Source of the DNA: Bacillota bacterium
GTDB lineage: Bacteria; Bacillota; Clostridia; DSM-8532
Length of the DNA stretch: 6,501 bases
Direction: 5' to 3'
NCBI GenBank assembly: GCA_023410885.1
Contig: JAEYPI010000297.1
Location: forward strand, 1 to 6,501
Shown here: piece by piece, positions 1-6,501 of the stretch
Position numbering within the stretch: position 1 is the first letter of the stretch
How the letters are laid out: each line of letters starts with the position of its first letter
Position numbers and translations under genes: made by a program
Notes under the pieces: generated by a model
Database searches by the model: none
Seen by the model: only the letters and a program-made list of their open reading frames with translations
What the model was told of the DNA's origin: nothing

Positions 1-401
1 CCTTTAAATACCCGGAGGTGGTCACTTTGGGTCGCCCCACCTTTCTTGGCAACGATATCTCTCAAAGTGTTGATTTTACTGTTAAGAAGCCCCCGGCTAT
101 CGGCCTTATTCAGATATGGAATCTCTCTGTATCTTTAGAGGAATTCCTGGAAACGTCAAAAATCCATTCAACCGTTGAGTATAATAGTTTTACCAGCAAA
201 AAAGAAAAAAAGGATAACCTAAACTATATCCTCTGGGATTACACCTTCACTAAGAACAACGTCACCATCCGCGCCTTGGAGGCCTTTTTTGACGACAAGC
301 CCTATATGTACCGAATCAGTGTTTTTCTTGAAGACAAACATTACGATGAAGATTTCCAAAGGCTTTTTGATAACATGGTCCGCTCAGTAACCGTCAAATA
401 A
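1..401 (+). CDS. C-terminal part of an unrecognised protein, possibly PsbP-like domain (5' end outside window)
   Basis: The reading frame is open from the window edge (first full codon at 3) to the TAA at 399-401. The GTG at 18 is therefore not a convincing start: the in-frame codons before it read FKYPEV and run into the same domain. I treat it as the last ~132 residues of a longer protein. 'FKYPE' followed by mixed beta-strand sequence, a lysine-rich turn (KKEKKDN) and a final 'F..LFDNMVRSVTVK' resembles the end of PsbP-like or related small alpha/beta domains found in secreted or lipid-anchored proteins of Firmicutes, but this family match is from general shape only. No catalytic motif or membrane segment is visible in the part present. 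The gene is convergent with the diguanylate cyclase gene and overlaps its 3' end by 8 bases. I am fairly sure it is coding, but unsure of its function. Confidence 0.72.
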   Translation, partial: FKYPEVVTLGRPTFLGNDISQSVDFTVKKPPAIGLIQIWNLSVSLEEFLETSKIHSTVEYNSFTSKKEKKDNLNYILWDYTFTKNNVTIRALEAFFDDKPYMYRISVFLEDKHYDEDFQRLFDNMVRSVTVK

Positions 402-2139
402 GCTTATCCTGCATTTCTCTTATCTTTGCAATACTGACAAGATTTCTACCGGTGTTCTTGGCCTCATAAAGAGCATCATCAGCCGTTTTGATGAGTTCTG
501 TCGGTTTACTTGCCGTTTGTGGAAAGGTGGAGACCCCTACGCTCATGGTCACAGAGGCCGCAACAACACGGTCGGTGATGGTGAGCTGTGATATACTCTT
601 TCTTAAGTCCTCAGCTTTTTCCTGAGCCTGTTCTAACGAGACATGGGGCATAAGCACCACGAACTCCTCACCGCCATAGCGTGCAAAGATATCTTCCTTC
701 CGCAGGGTTTTCATAATATGCGCGCAAATGGTCTTAAGCACCAAGTCGCCAAAAAGATGGCCATAGGTGTCGTTAAACTTCTTAAAGTGATCAATATCAA
801 AAATAATCAAAGACAAGTCATAGCCTTTTTCTTGGGCCTTCTTATACTCCTCTTCCAGCTTATCCTGAAAATATGGGCGATTATAGGCCCCTGTCAGGCC
901 GTCGAAAGTGGCTAAATCATGCATCTGCTGATAGAGTCGGGCATTTTCTATAGCGATGCTCACTTGCTGAGAGATAATCTCCAGGAGTCTGACATTATCT
1001 TTATCAAAGGCATTCTTGATGTTATGCTCAATAAGGACAATCCCCAAGGGTTTTCCCTTGGCAAGGAGGGGTACACAAATCATGGATTGAATGCTGCGGC
1101 CCTGGGTAAAGGGGTATTCTTCCGGAGTGACTGAATTATCGATCATGGAATGTCCTTCATCAGTAGACGGCTTGAGCACATCGCTGTTGATATAGTCCGA
1201 TACAATGGCCAAATCCTTTTTATCAAAGATACTGGACACCTGAACCTTAAGCTTGTTCTGAGGGCCATAGCAAAGGGCAATGGTTGAGTGATAGACCCCC
1301 ATAACCCCTATGATGACATCATTGACGAACTTGAGTAATTCATTCATATCAAAAATAGAGGTAATGGCCTGGGATATCTGCTGAAGGGTATAGAACTCCG
1401 CTAAGCTGGATGTCAGCTTGCTATTTGTCTCCTCCAGCTGATTATTGGTTTCCCGCATCTTGTCATAATGGGCTTGAATCTCTTTTTTTACCTGTTCGAG
1501 CTGCACATACTTATCGCCCAAACGATCAATGAGGATATTATTTTCCTCTTCACTTCTACGGTATTCGTTATAGACCGATCCCAAAACGCTACAAAAAAGG
1601 GCTATCAGTATGTAATGAAAGGATACACTCTGAAAGATCAGTATGAAATTATCAAAAGGACCTCCCTGCCTTAATTCATCAAGCCAATAGGGTATGAGTA
1701 TTTGGGCAAAGATCTGGGTAAGCCAGCTTAGCATGATATAAGGCACTGTTCTTTTAAAGCCTCTGGAAAGGCTGATGAAGGTTATGAGAAAAAGGGGTAG
1801 AAAATAGTAATCTGCACTCAAATGAAGCGTACTTACCAGGAATGGCATGATTATCACTTCGGCAATCTTGATAATCCCGTAATATTTAAGAAAATGCGCT
1901 TTTTCCTTCTTAATCGTGTTGATCTTCGCCAGATTTATGACGACGAATAGCGCATAAAGCGCAATCTGCACAAAAAGGATATCGTAAAACAGAAAATTCT
2001 CCCCACTATTAATACGAGTAATAACATCACCAAGCATGAGCACAGGAAAGACTATCACTCCAAGCTTTGTGATAAATCTTTCATACTTGGTGGTGTCGCT
2101 GAACGTTTTTTCACTGTGATGATGATCACTATTGTTCAA
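394..2139 (-). CDS. Membrane-anchored diguanylate cyclase (multi-TM sensor, coiled coil, GAF, GGDEF)
   Basis: Predicted to make cyclic di-GMP from two GTP at the inner face of the membrane. With the TTG start the protein has 581 residues. The N-terminus is short and His-rich (HHH), followed by about six hydrophobic segments (~25-190), a long charged coiled coil (~193-255), a GAF-like domain (~258-400) and a GGDEF domain (~410-575). The cyclase domain looks active: a DGLTGAYNR entry motif, FDIDHFKKFND (447-457), the signature GGEEF (489-493), and an RKED motif (480-483) exactly five residues upstream, matching the RxxD inhibitory site for product feedback. The ligand of the membrane and GAF parts is unknown. 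I chose TTG at 2137-2139 because a GGAGG lies five bases upstream. A GTG at 2149-2151 would add four residues but overlaps that site and has no Shine-Dalgarno of its own. Last gene of the minus-strand unit. Confidence 0.93.
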   Translation of the reverse strand: MNNSDHHHSEKTFSDTTKYERFITKLGVIVFPVLMLGDVITRINSGENFLFYDILFVQIALYALFVVINLAKINTIKKEKAHFLKYYGIIKIAEVIIMPFLVSTLHLSADYYFLPLFLITFISLSRGFKRTVPYIMLSWLTQIFAQILIPYWLDELRQGGPFDNFILIFQSVSFHYILIALFCSVLGSVYNEYRRSEEENNILIDRLGDKYVQLEQVKKEIQAHYDKMRETNNQLEETNSKLTSSLAEFYTLQQISQAITSIFDMNELLKFVNDVIIGVMGVYHSTIALCYGPQNKLKVQVSSIFDKKDLAIVSDYINSDVLKPSTDEGHSMIDNSVTPEEYPFTQGRSIQSMICVPLLAKGKPLGIVLIEHNIKNAFDKDNVRLLEIISQQVSIAIENARLYQQMHDLATFDGLTGAYNRPYFQDKLEEEYKKAQEKGYDLSLIIFDIDHFKKFNDTYGHLFGDLVLKTICAHIMKTLRKEDIFARYGGEEFVVLMPHVSLEQAQEKAEDLRKSISQLTITDRVVAASVTMSVGVSTFPQTASKPTELIKTADDALYEAKNTGRNLVSIAKIREMQDKLI

Positions 2140-2144
2140 AGCTA

Positions 2145-2149
2145 CCTCC
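2145..2149 (-). promoter_or_regulatory. Ribosome binding site of the diguanylate cyclase gene
   Basis: The minus strand reads GGAGG here, followed by TAGCT and then TTG. The perfect core and the five-base spacing decide the TTG start at 2139 over the in-frame GTG at 2151. Confidence 0.75.
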
Positions 2150-2166
2150 ACAACTTAACAGCTGTT

Positions 2167-4296
2167 CTACTCTTTCCAGAATATTTTGACCAAATCACCT
2201 GATTTAATAATGTCAGTGTAGCCGGCCTCTTTGTCGTTCAGTTGTAGATTAATAATGCCTTTAGGAGCTGTAAGATCAAAGTCGATGTAATTGAAGATAT
2301 CGATAAATATGTAGGGGGTGGTCTTAGGAGGCAGATTAACAGCTTTTCCATTGACCATAATCGTAATCCCATCACGCTCCGCCAATCTATGGCCTACCTC
2401 TTGGAGCAGGGATTGAATATCGTTAGCAATTGTATTTTCTTCCCGTTTACCCACAGTAATTTCCTGGGAATCATTTGATTGTTCAGCAACAGATTGAGCT
2501 TGAGAGGTTTGGAAAACCTTTGGCTTGCCAATGACCTGCACTCCCGGCTGTAGCATTGTGCTTCCCTTTGCCAAGTCACCGTTGACAGTAAACTCCCATA
2601 CAAGGGGATCCATTTCATATCGTCCGGCCATTTCTTCAAGAGAAAGGGAATCCACAATTTCAACCCGGTCCCCCTGTTGGATCAAATCATCGGAAACGGC
2701 CTCATGACCGTTTATAATAGCCCTGGGATACAAGATCTCTGCATGATCGTTATATTTAAGATAAATCGGCTCATACTCTTTAGTCAAGTCGGAAACCCGC
2801 GCTATGCCATCCTGCCCTTTTTCGGCAGGAACCACAACAAGGTCATCACCGGGTGCAATAAGGGTATTAAGGCCAGCGACAATACCATTTACAGAGATTT
2901 CGGCAGGTTTTCCAAAGCTGCCTCGAACCGTTTTATCCTTGCCGTTTAAGCTAAACTTAAGATTTTTACCCGACTTGCAGATGAGCTGGTCGGGATTAAA
3001 GCCCGCCAGAATCAAAGCATCGGACACTAACATTTTACGCGAATTAAACATGCGCACTTTACTGCCGTTAACAGTCACAAAGAAGAAGTCTTCGCTATTA
3101 GCCATGGCGGTGGTTACCATGATCCCAAGCGGAGTTATACTATCCGGACCTCTTAGAATATCTTCCTCAAGGACTATATTTTTTGCGATGCTTCGATTCC
3201 TTACCGCTACCCTTTCCTTTGGCAGACCAATGGCTGTAGAAAGCGCTTCACATAAGCCGGAGGCCTGGCTCCCACCACCCACTAGAAAGATGGCATTGGG
3301 GGGTTTTCCGCCATTATAGGCCAATATTTTTTCAGCTATGGTCCGGGCCAATTGTTCCACAACAGGGTAGATCACTTCATTGACCTCTTTTGCCTCTACT
3401 GTGATTTGGTTGTCCAGAATATCGGTAAAGAGAATGGGTTCCTGGGAATCCGTTAAGGAAACCTTGATCTTTTCTGCCGTATTAAAATCCACCAAATAGT
3501 TTTGAGCAATAGTCTCTGTAAGCTCATCCCCCGCAACGGGTACCATGGCATAAGCCACAACAGTGCCTGATTTGGTGATGGCAATATCGGAAGTTCCGGC
3601 ACCAATATCAACCAATGCCAGATTTAATAGGCGCAAATCCTTGGGAATGGCTAAATTAAGCGCTGCAATCGGTTCAAGGGTGAGGTGGATAACCTCGAGA
3701 CCTGATCGCTCCAAGACGGTATACAGACTGTCTACCACCATTTGAGGAAGAAAAGTCGCTAAAACCTCAACACCTGCTTTATTACCTTTATGCCCCATCA
3801 GGCTCGAAATCACATAATCATTTAGAAAATAGCTGACTACACTGTAGCCCACACAGTAAAACTGATCTCTTTTTTCTTTTTGGGGGAGCTCGCTTTCTAT
3901 TTTAAGCTGAGCTTTTTGGATACCTTCCATTTCGAGGGCACTGATAAGCTGGGTATCGATCTCCAGGCCTTCATCAATTTCGCGCTCTGCCTTCACCTGA
4001 CAGGTTTTTAAAACACGTCCTGCTGCTGCAATAGACACCTTGGTCAATGAATAGCCAAGCTTTTTCTCTAAGGCTGCCTTCACCTTGGAAACCCCCTGAG
4101 CAACCATAGAAATATCGTGAATTTGTCCGTCAAGCATAGCACGGCTCTCGTGGGATATGATTTCAACAGCATGAACGAAAAAACGTTCATCCTGTTGAAC
4201 GCCTACAACACCTATAATGGTACGGGTTCCAATATCTAAAGCAAAAATGACATCCTCGGGCATTACCCCAGGTGTCAAACCTCTATTCAGAAGCAT
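2167..4296 (-). CDS. FtsA/PilM-type actin-like ATPase with long C-terminal beta-grasp-like extension
   Basis: A 709-residue protein of the actin/Hsp70 ATPase fold, FtsA branch. Visible nucleotide-binding motifs are phosphate-1 DIGTRT (21-26), phosphate-2 VDIGAGTSD (229-237) and the adenosine motif LVGGGSQASGL (338-348). Residues ~85-185 fit the SHS2/1C domain that FtsA and PilM carry in place of actin subdomain 1B. Classical FtsA is about 400-440 residues; here another ~300 residues follow (402-709). They contain repeated 'VNG' strands, several ending in GD-V-I turns (at about 466-490, 526-548, 569-589 and 684-706), resembling beta-grasp modules. There is no FtsA-type C-terminal amphipathic membrane helix; the protein ends GDLVKIFWKE. 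I therefore give no ftsA symbol: a role in division, cell shape or pilus assembly is inference. The ATG start is supported by GGGGGA five bases upstream. The gene follows nth by 25 bases. Confidence 0.88.
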   Translation of the reverse strand: MLLNRGLTPGVMPEDVIFALDIGTRTIIGVVGVQQDERFFVHAVEIISHESRAMLDGQIHDISMVAQGVSKVKAALEKKLGYSLTKVSIAAAGRVLKTCQVKAEREIDEGLEIDTQLISALEMEGIQKAQLKIESELPQKEKRDQFYCVGYSVVSYFLNDYVISSLMGHKGNKAGVEVLATFLPQMVVDSLYTVLERSGLEVIHLTLEPIAALNLAIPKDLRLLNLALVDIGAGTSDIAITKSGTVVAYAMVPVAGDELTETIAQNYLVDFNTAEKIKVSLTDSQEPILFTDILDNQITVEAKEVNEVIYPVVEQLARTIAEKILAYNGGKPPNAIFLVGGGSQASGLCEALSTAIGLPKERVAVRNRSIAKNIVLEEDILRGPDSITPLGIMVTTAMANSEDFFFVTVNGSKVRMFNSRKMLVSDALILAGFNPDQLICKSGKNLKFSLNGKDKTVRGSFGKPAEISVNGIVAGLNTLIAPGDDLVVVPAEKGQDGIARVSDLTKEYEPIYLKYNDHAEILYPRAIINGHEAVSDDLIQQGDRVEIVDSLSLEEMAGRYEMDPLVWEFTVNGDLAKGSTMLQPGVQVIGKPKVFQTSQAQSVAEQSNDSQEITVGKREENTIANDIQSLLQEVGHRLAERDGITIMVNGKAVNLPPKTTPYIFIDIFNYIDFDLTAPKGIINLQLNDKEAGYTDIIKSGDLVKIFWKE

Positions 4297-4301
4297 TCCG
4301 A

Positions 4302-4307
4302 TCCCCC
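4302..4307 (-). promoter_or_regulatory. Ribosome binding site of the FtsA-like gene
   Basis: The minus strand reads GGGGGA, five bases before the ATG at 4296. It can pair with the CCUCC anti-Shine-Dalgarno through one G-U pair. A second in-frame ATG at 4263 (residue 12) has only a GGGG two bases upstream, too close for a good site, so the longer start is preferred. Confidence 0.5.
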
Positions 4308-4321
4308 AGCTTGTATTATGT

Positions 4322-4960
4322 TTATTTTAGCTTTTTTTTACCAAATTCGCAATATGGCAAAATTCTACATGCTCCACACTTCGGACTACGGGCTTGACAA
4401 ACTTCGCGCCCATGAAAAACCATATAATGTGAGAAATTAGCCCATTCTTGTCTGGGTAGAAGTTTCATTAAATCCCGTTCAATAATCTCCGGATTTTCAG
4501 ATTTGGTAAGGCCTAACCGCCCAGCCACTCTTGTGCAATGGGTATCCACAATCACACCGGGTTTATTAAAAACGGTGGACAACACCACATTAGCTGTCTT
4601 TCTCCCCACACCGGGCAGTGTAAGAAGCTCCTCCATGGTATCCGGCACCTTACCCCCATAGTCCTTTAGAATCTTTATACAGCACTCCTTAATATTTTTG
4701 GCTTTATTTCTGAAGAAGCCTGTGGATTTAATATCCTGCTCCAGTTCTGACAGGTCGACCCCGGCAAAATCCTCAAGGGCTCTGTATTTCTTAAAGAGAT
4801 CCTTTGTCACAATATTGACCCGCGCATCGGTGCACTGGGCGGCCAATTGTGTTGCCACCAAGAGCTCCAGCGGTGTATTAAAATCAAGTGAGCATCTTGC
4901 ATCGGGATATAGGTTTGCAAGCTCCTGCAAGATAACCTTTGCTTTTTCTTTCTTTCTCAA
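4322..4960 (-). CDS. nth: Endonuclease III, DNA glycosylase/AP lyase
   Basis: Base-excision repair enzyme that removes oxidised pyrimidines from DNA and cleaves the abasic site by beta-elimination. The 212 residues match the usual length (E. coli Nth is 211). The helix-hairpin-helix is LPGVGRKTA (115-123) with catalytic Lys121. The general acid/base Asp139 lies in VDTH (138-141). The [4Fe-4S] loop is complete, with Cys188, Cys195, Cys198 and Cys204 in the C-x6-C-x2-C-x5-C spacing. The AQCTDARVN segment (41-49) corresponds to the AQxTD region of the family. The start is TTG at 4958-4960, overlapping the glgA stop as TTGA, with AAGGAAGG seven bases upstream, so translation is probably coupled to glgA. 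The gene ends in a Lys-rich tail encoded by an A8 run. Pairing with glgA has no evident pathway logic. Confidence 0.96.
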   Translation of the reverse strand: MRKKEKAKVILQELANLYPDARCSLDFNTPLELLVATQLAAQCTDARVNIVTKDLFKKYRALEDFAGVDLSELEQDIKSTGFFRNKAKNIKECCIKILKDYGGKVPDTMEELLTLPGVGRKTANVVLSTVFNKPGVIVDTHCTRVAGRLGLTKSENPEIIERDLMKLLPRQEWANFSHYMVFHGREVCQARSPKCGACRILPYCEFGKKKLK

Positions 4961-6423
4961 CGAAGAACCTTCCTTCCATTGTTTTTACGCTTGTTGTTTT
5001 CCTCCCTGGCATCCTTATAGAGGGTGAGATATTCTTTAGCAGAATTATTCCAAGAGGAGTCCCTGCTCATGGCTCTATTGACCAATAAGCGCCAGGCGTC
5101 AGGGTCCTGATAGAGTCTTAAAACCTTTTTCAGGGGTCGAAGCAATGCATCCAGGGAATAGGTTGAAAAAGTAAAGCCCGTACCCTTTCCCTCATTCTTG
5201 TCTTCATCTATGACCGTGTCGGCTAAACCACCGGTTTTATGAACCAAGGGGATGGCACCATAGCGCATCGCGATGAGTTGGCTTAAGCCACAGGGCTCAT
5301 ATCGGGATGGCATGAGAAAAACGTCACTTGCTCCATAGATCCTGTGTGCTTTCTCATTGTTAAACTCTAAATTGATAGATACTGACTCCGGATAGCGCTC
5401 CATGAGCCTTAAAAAAACATTTTCATAGAATTTTTCCCCGTTTCCAAGAAGCACGAACTGGCCACCTTCTTTTAATATGGCCTCTGCTGCCCCTTCCATA
5501 AGATCAAGCCCCTTATTGGGTACTAATCTGCTCACAACGGAAAACAGGGGCACATCGCTTTGTTTCAGACCCAGGTCTTTTTGAAGCCTTGCTTTATTCT
5601 CCTTCTTGCCTGACATATCCTCCCTATGATAGGTTGCATAGAGCAGGGGGTCTGTTTCCGGATTCCAGGTGGTGGTGTCGATTCCGTTGACCACTCCCCG
5701 AAGGATTGACTTACGGCTTTGCAGCACGCCCTCAAGACCAAAACCGAATTCCTGGGTGAGCATCTGCTGGGCGGAGGTTTTGCTGACGCCATTTATGATA
5801 TCGGCATAATTAAGGCCTGCTTTCATGGCATTGAAGCAACCGAAGTACTCCACCTTGTCCACCTTGAAAACCACGTCCTTTATACCTAAAAGACTAAAGA
5901 TATTGCGACCGCTGATTCCCTGATATTCCAGACTATGAATGGTGTAAAGAATAGCAATGTCCGAGAGCTCCGGATGCTCCCGCTCGTTTTCACGGAGAAG
6001 CATGGCAAGGGGCGCTGTATGCCAGTCATTCAGATGAAGAATATCAGGCTTGAAATCAAAGCGCTGCAGCATTTCAAAAACCGATAGACATAAGAACGCA
6101 AACCGTTCTGCATCATCCCGATGACCATACACACCCGGGCGCCCAAAAAAATGATAATTATCTACGAGATAAGTACTCACAGGTGCGCCAATGACCTCGC
6201 GGACGATGCAGGTTTCATATCGCCAACCCAGATTGACAGGAAAATCACCTTTATAAAGGGTGGGAACATCAATATCCTTATTGGCAGGAATCACAACGCG
6301 AACATCCGCCCCTAGCTCCTTAAGCTTTAAAGGGAGCTCCCTGGCAACGTCTCCAAGACCCCCAACCTTAATAAAGGGTGCGCATTCAGCCGCAACAAAT
6401 AAAATCTTAGGATTGTTTTCCAT
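4957..6423 (-). CDS. glgA: Glycogen synthase, ADP-glucose type (GT5)
   Basis: Transfers glucose from ADP-glucose to the non-reducing end of an alpha-1,4-glucan in the cytoplasm. With the ATG start it has 488 residues, near the family norm of about 480. Residue numbers follow that start: KVGGLGDV (19-26) is the N-terminal ADP-glucose-binding loop; HLNDWHTA (130-137) is the conserved GT5 segment; VNGID (245-249) is present; SRLVPNKGLDL (298-308) supplies Arg299 and Lys304; EPCGL (376-380) supplies the conserved Glu376; TGGLADTV (397-404) binds nucleotide sugar. All key residues are present. The last ~18 residues are charged and basic (KRKNNGRK), a region that also carries the nth ribosome binding site. 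The longer in-frame GTG at 6427-6429 is less likely because it falls inside the Shine-Dalgarno-like AGGTG. First gene of the visible minus-strand unit; no glgB, glgC or glgD is in view. Confidence 0.96.
   Translation of the reverse strand: MENNPKILFVAAECAPFIKVGGLGDVARELPLKLKELGADVRVVIPANKDIDVPTLYKGDFPVNLGWRYETCIVREVIGAPVSTYLVDNYHFFGRPGVYGHRDDAERFAFLCLSVFEMLQRFDFKPDILHLNDWHTAPLAMLLRENEREHPELSDIAILYTIHSLEYQGISGRNIFSLLGIKDVVFKVDKVEYFGCFNAMKAGLNYADIINGVSKTSAQQMLTQEFGFGLEGVLQSRKSILRGVVNGIDTTTWNPETDPLLYATYHREDMSGKKENKARLQKDLGLKQSDVPLFSVVSRLVPNKGLDLMEGAAEAILKEGGQFVLLGNGEKFYENVFLRLMERYPESVSINLEFNNEKAHRIYGASDVFLMPSRYEPCGLSQLIAMRYGAIPLVHKTGGLADTVIDEDKNEGKGTGFTFSTYSLDALLRPLKKVLRLYQDPDAWRLLVNRAMSRDSSWNNSAKEYLTLYKDAREENNKRKNNGRKVLR
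4968..4975 (-). promoter_or_regulatory. Ribosome binding site of nth inside the glgA 3' end
   Basis: The minus strand reads AAGGAAGG, seven bases before the TTG start of nth. It lies within the last codons of glgA, consistent with translational coupling across the TTGA overlap at 4957-4960. Confidence 0.65.
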
Positions 6424-6426
6424 AAG

Positions 6427-6437
6427 CACCTACTCTT
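6427..6437 (-). promoter_or_regulatory. Weak ribosome binding region of glgA
   Basis: The minus strand reads AAGAGTAGGTG, ending three bases before the ATG at 6423. AGG sits five bases and AAGAG nine bases from the start, so either could pair, neither strongly. This supports the ATG over the GTG at 6429, which lies within the same site. Confidence 0.4.
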
Positions 6438-6460
6438 AACGAGGTAATTAAACCAAAACG

Positions 6461-6501
6461 CGTATAGGCATACGAAGCACGTGCGTAGCAAGTGCGAAAG
6501 T
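6461..6501. repeat. GC-rich palindromic block with ~11-base periodicity, running off the right edge
   Basis: On the plus strand CGAAGCACGTGC (6473-6484) is followed directly by CGTAGCAAGTGC (6484-6495), which matches it at 10 of 12 bases, and by CGAAAGT at the edge, which starts like another copy. To the left, CGTATAGGCATACG (6461-6474) is an inverted repeat with a 5-base stem and 4-base loop, and GCACGTGC (6477-6484) is a perfect 8-base palindrome. This structure lies just upstream of glgA. It could be a dispersed intergenic repeat or an operator-like region; the sequence visible here cannot tell which. It is cut by the window edge. Confidence 0.45.

Noticed and set aside
643..1134. Two plus-strand open frames of 90 and 71 codons
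   Set aside because: Both are antisense to the conserved GGDEF and GAF domains of the diguanylate cyclase and have no good ribosome binding site or family features.
2804..3319. 171-codon plus-strand open frame
   Set aside because: It lies wholly within the FtsA-like gene on the other strand, is rich in Ser, Pro and Arg in the manner of an antisense shadow, and shows no recognisable domain.
4271..4280. TTGACA-like hexamer on the minus strand as an internal promoter -35 element
   Set aside because: No acceptable -10 hexamer lies 16-18 bases downstream, and the position is already inside the FtsA-like coding sequence.
4327..4336. A8 run near the 3' end of nth as a possible programmed slippage site or terminator tract
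   Set aside because: It simply encodes the terminal Lys-rich tail after all conserved residues. On the coding strand it is A-rich, not a U-tract, and no stem precedes it as a terminator would need.
6448..6501. Minus-strand open frame entering from the right edge and ending in TAA at 6448-6450 (last residues MPIRVLV)
   Set aside because: Only about 17 codons are visible and they coincide with the palindromic repeated block, so the open frame is more likely chance within a repeat. A real upstream gene ending here cannot be fully excluded.

Overview
The window reads as a compact chromosomal stretch from a low-to-mid GC, Gram-positive-type bacterium. The best guess is a Clostridia/Peptococcaceae-like anaerobe of the Desulfitobacterium kind. 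This rests on the gene content (a bacterial GT5 glycogen synthase beside an nth gene and a large, non-canonical FtsA-like ATPase with a C-terminal extension), strong GGAGG-type ribosome binding sites, and use of TTG starts. The taxonomic guess comes from family knowledge, not from a search.

Layout. Positions 1-401 hold the 3' part of a plus-strand gene that begins outside the window; it encodes the C-terminal domain of an unrecognised, possibly PsbP-like protein. Everything else coding lies on the minus strand and reads from right to left as one tight unit: glgA (glycogen synthase, 6423 to 4957), nth (endonuclease III, 4960 to 4322, overlapping glgA by 4 bases), an FtsA/PilM-type actin-like ATPase (4296 to 2167, 25 bases after nth), and a membrane-anchored GAF-GGDEF diguanylate cyclase (2139 to 394, 27 bases after the ATPase gene). 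No intergenic gap inside this unit can hold a convincing terminator, so co-transcription is likely. The cyclase gene converges on the plus-strand gene and their 3' ends overlap by 8 bases. The right edge (6424-6501) is a short non-coding leader of glgA containing a GC-rich, palindromic block of roughly 11-base periodicity that looks like an intergenic repeat continuing beyond the window.

Functionally the four minus-strand genes do not form one known pathway: carbon storage, base-excision repair, an actin-like protein of the division/pilus family and c-di-GMP signalling. The catalytic motifs of glgA, nth and the cyclase are intact. The least ordinary element is the 709-residue FtsA-like protein, whose C-terminal 300 residues contain recurring 'VNG ... 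GD.V.I' segments resembling beta-grasp modules and which lacks the C-terminal membrane-targeting helix of classical FtsA. I see no mobile element, CRISPR array, tRNA or rRNA in the window, and no clear novel multi-gene system.
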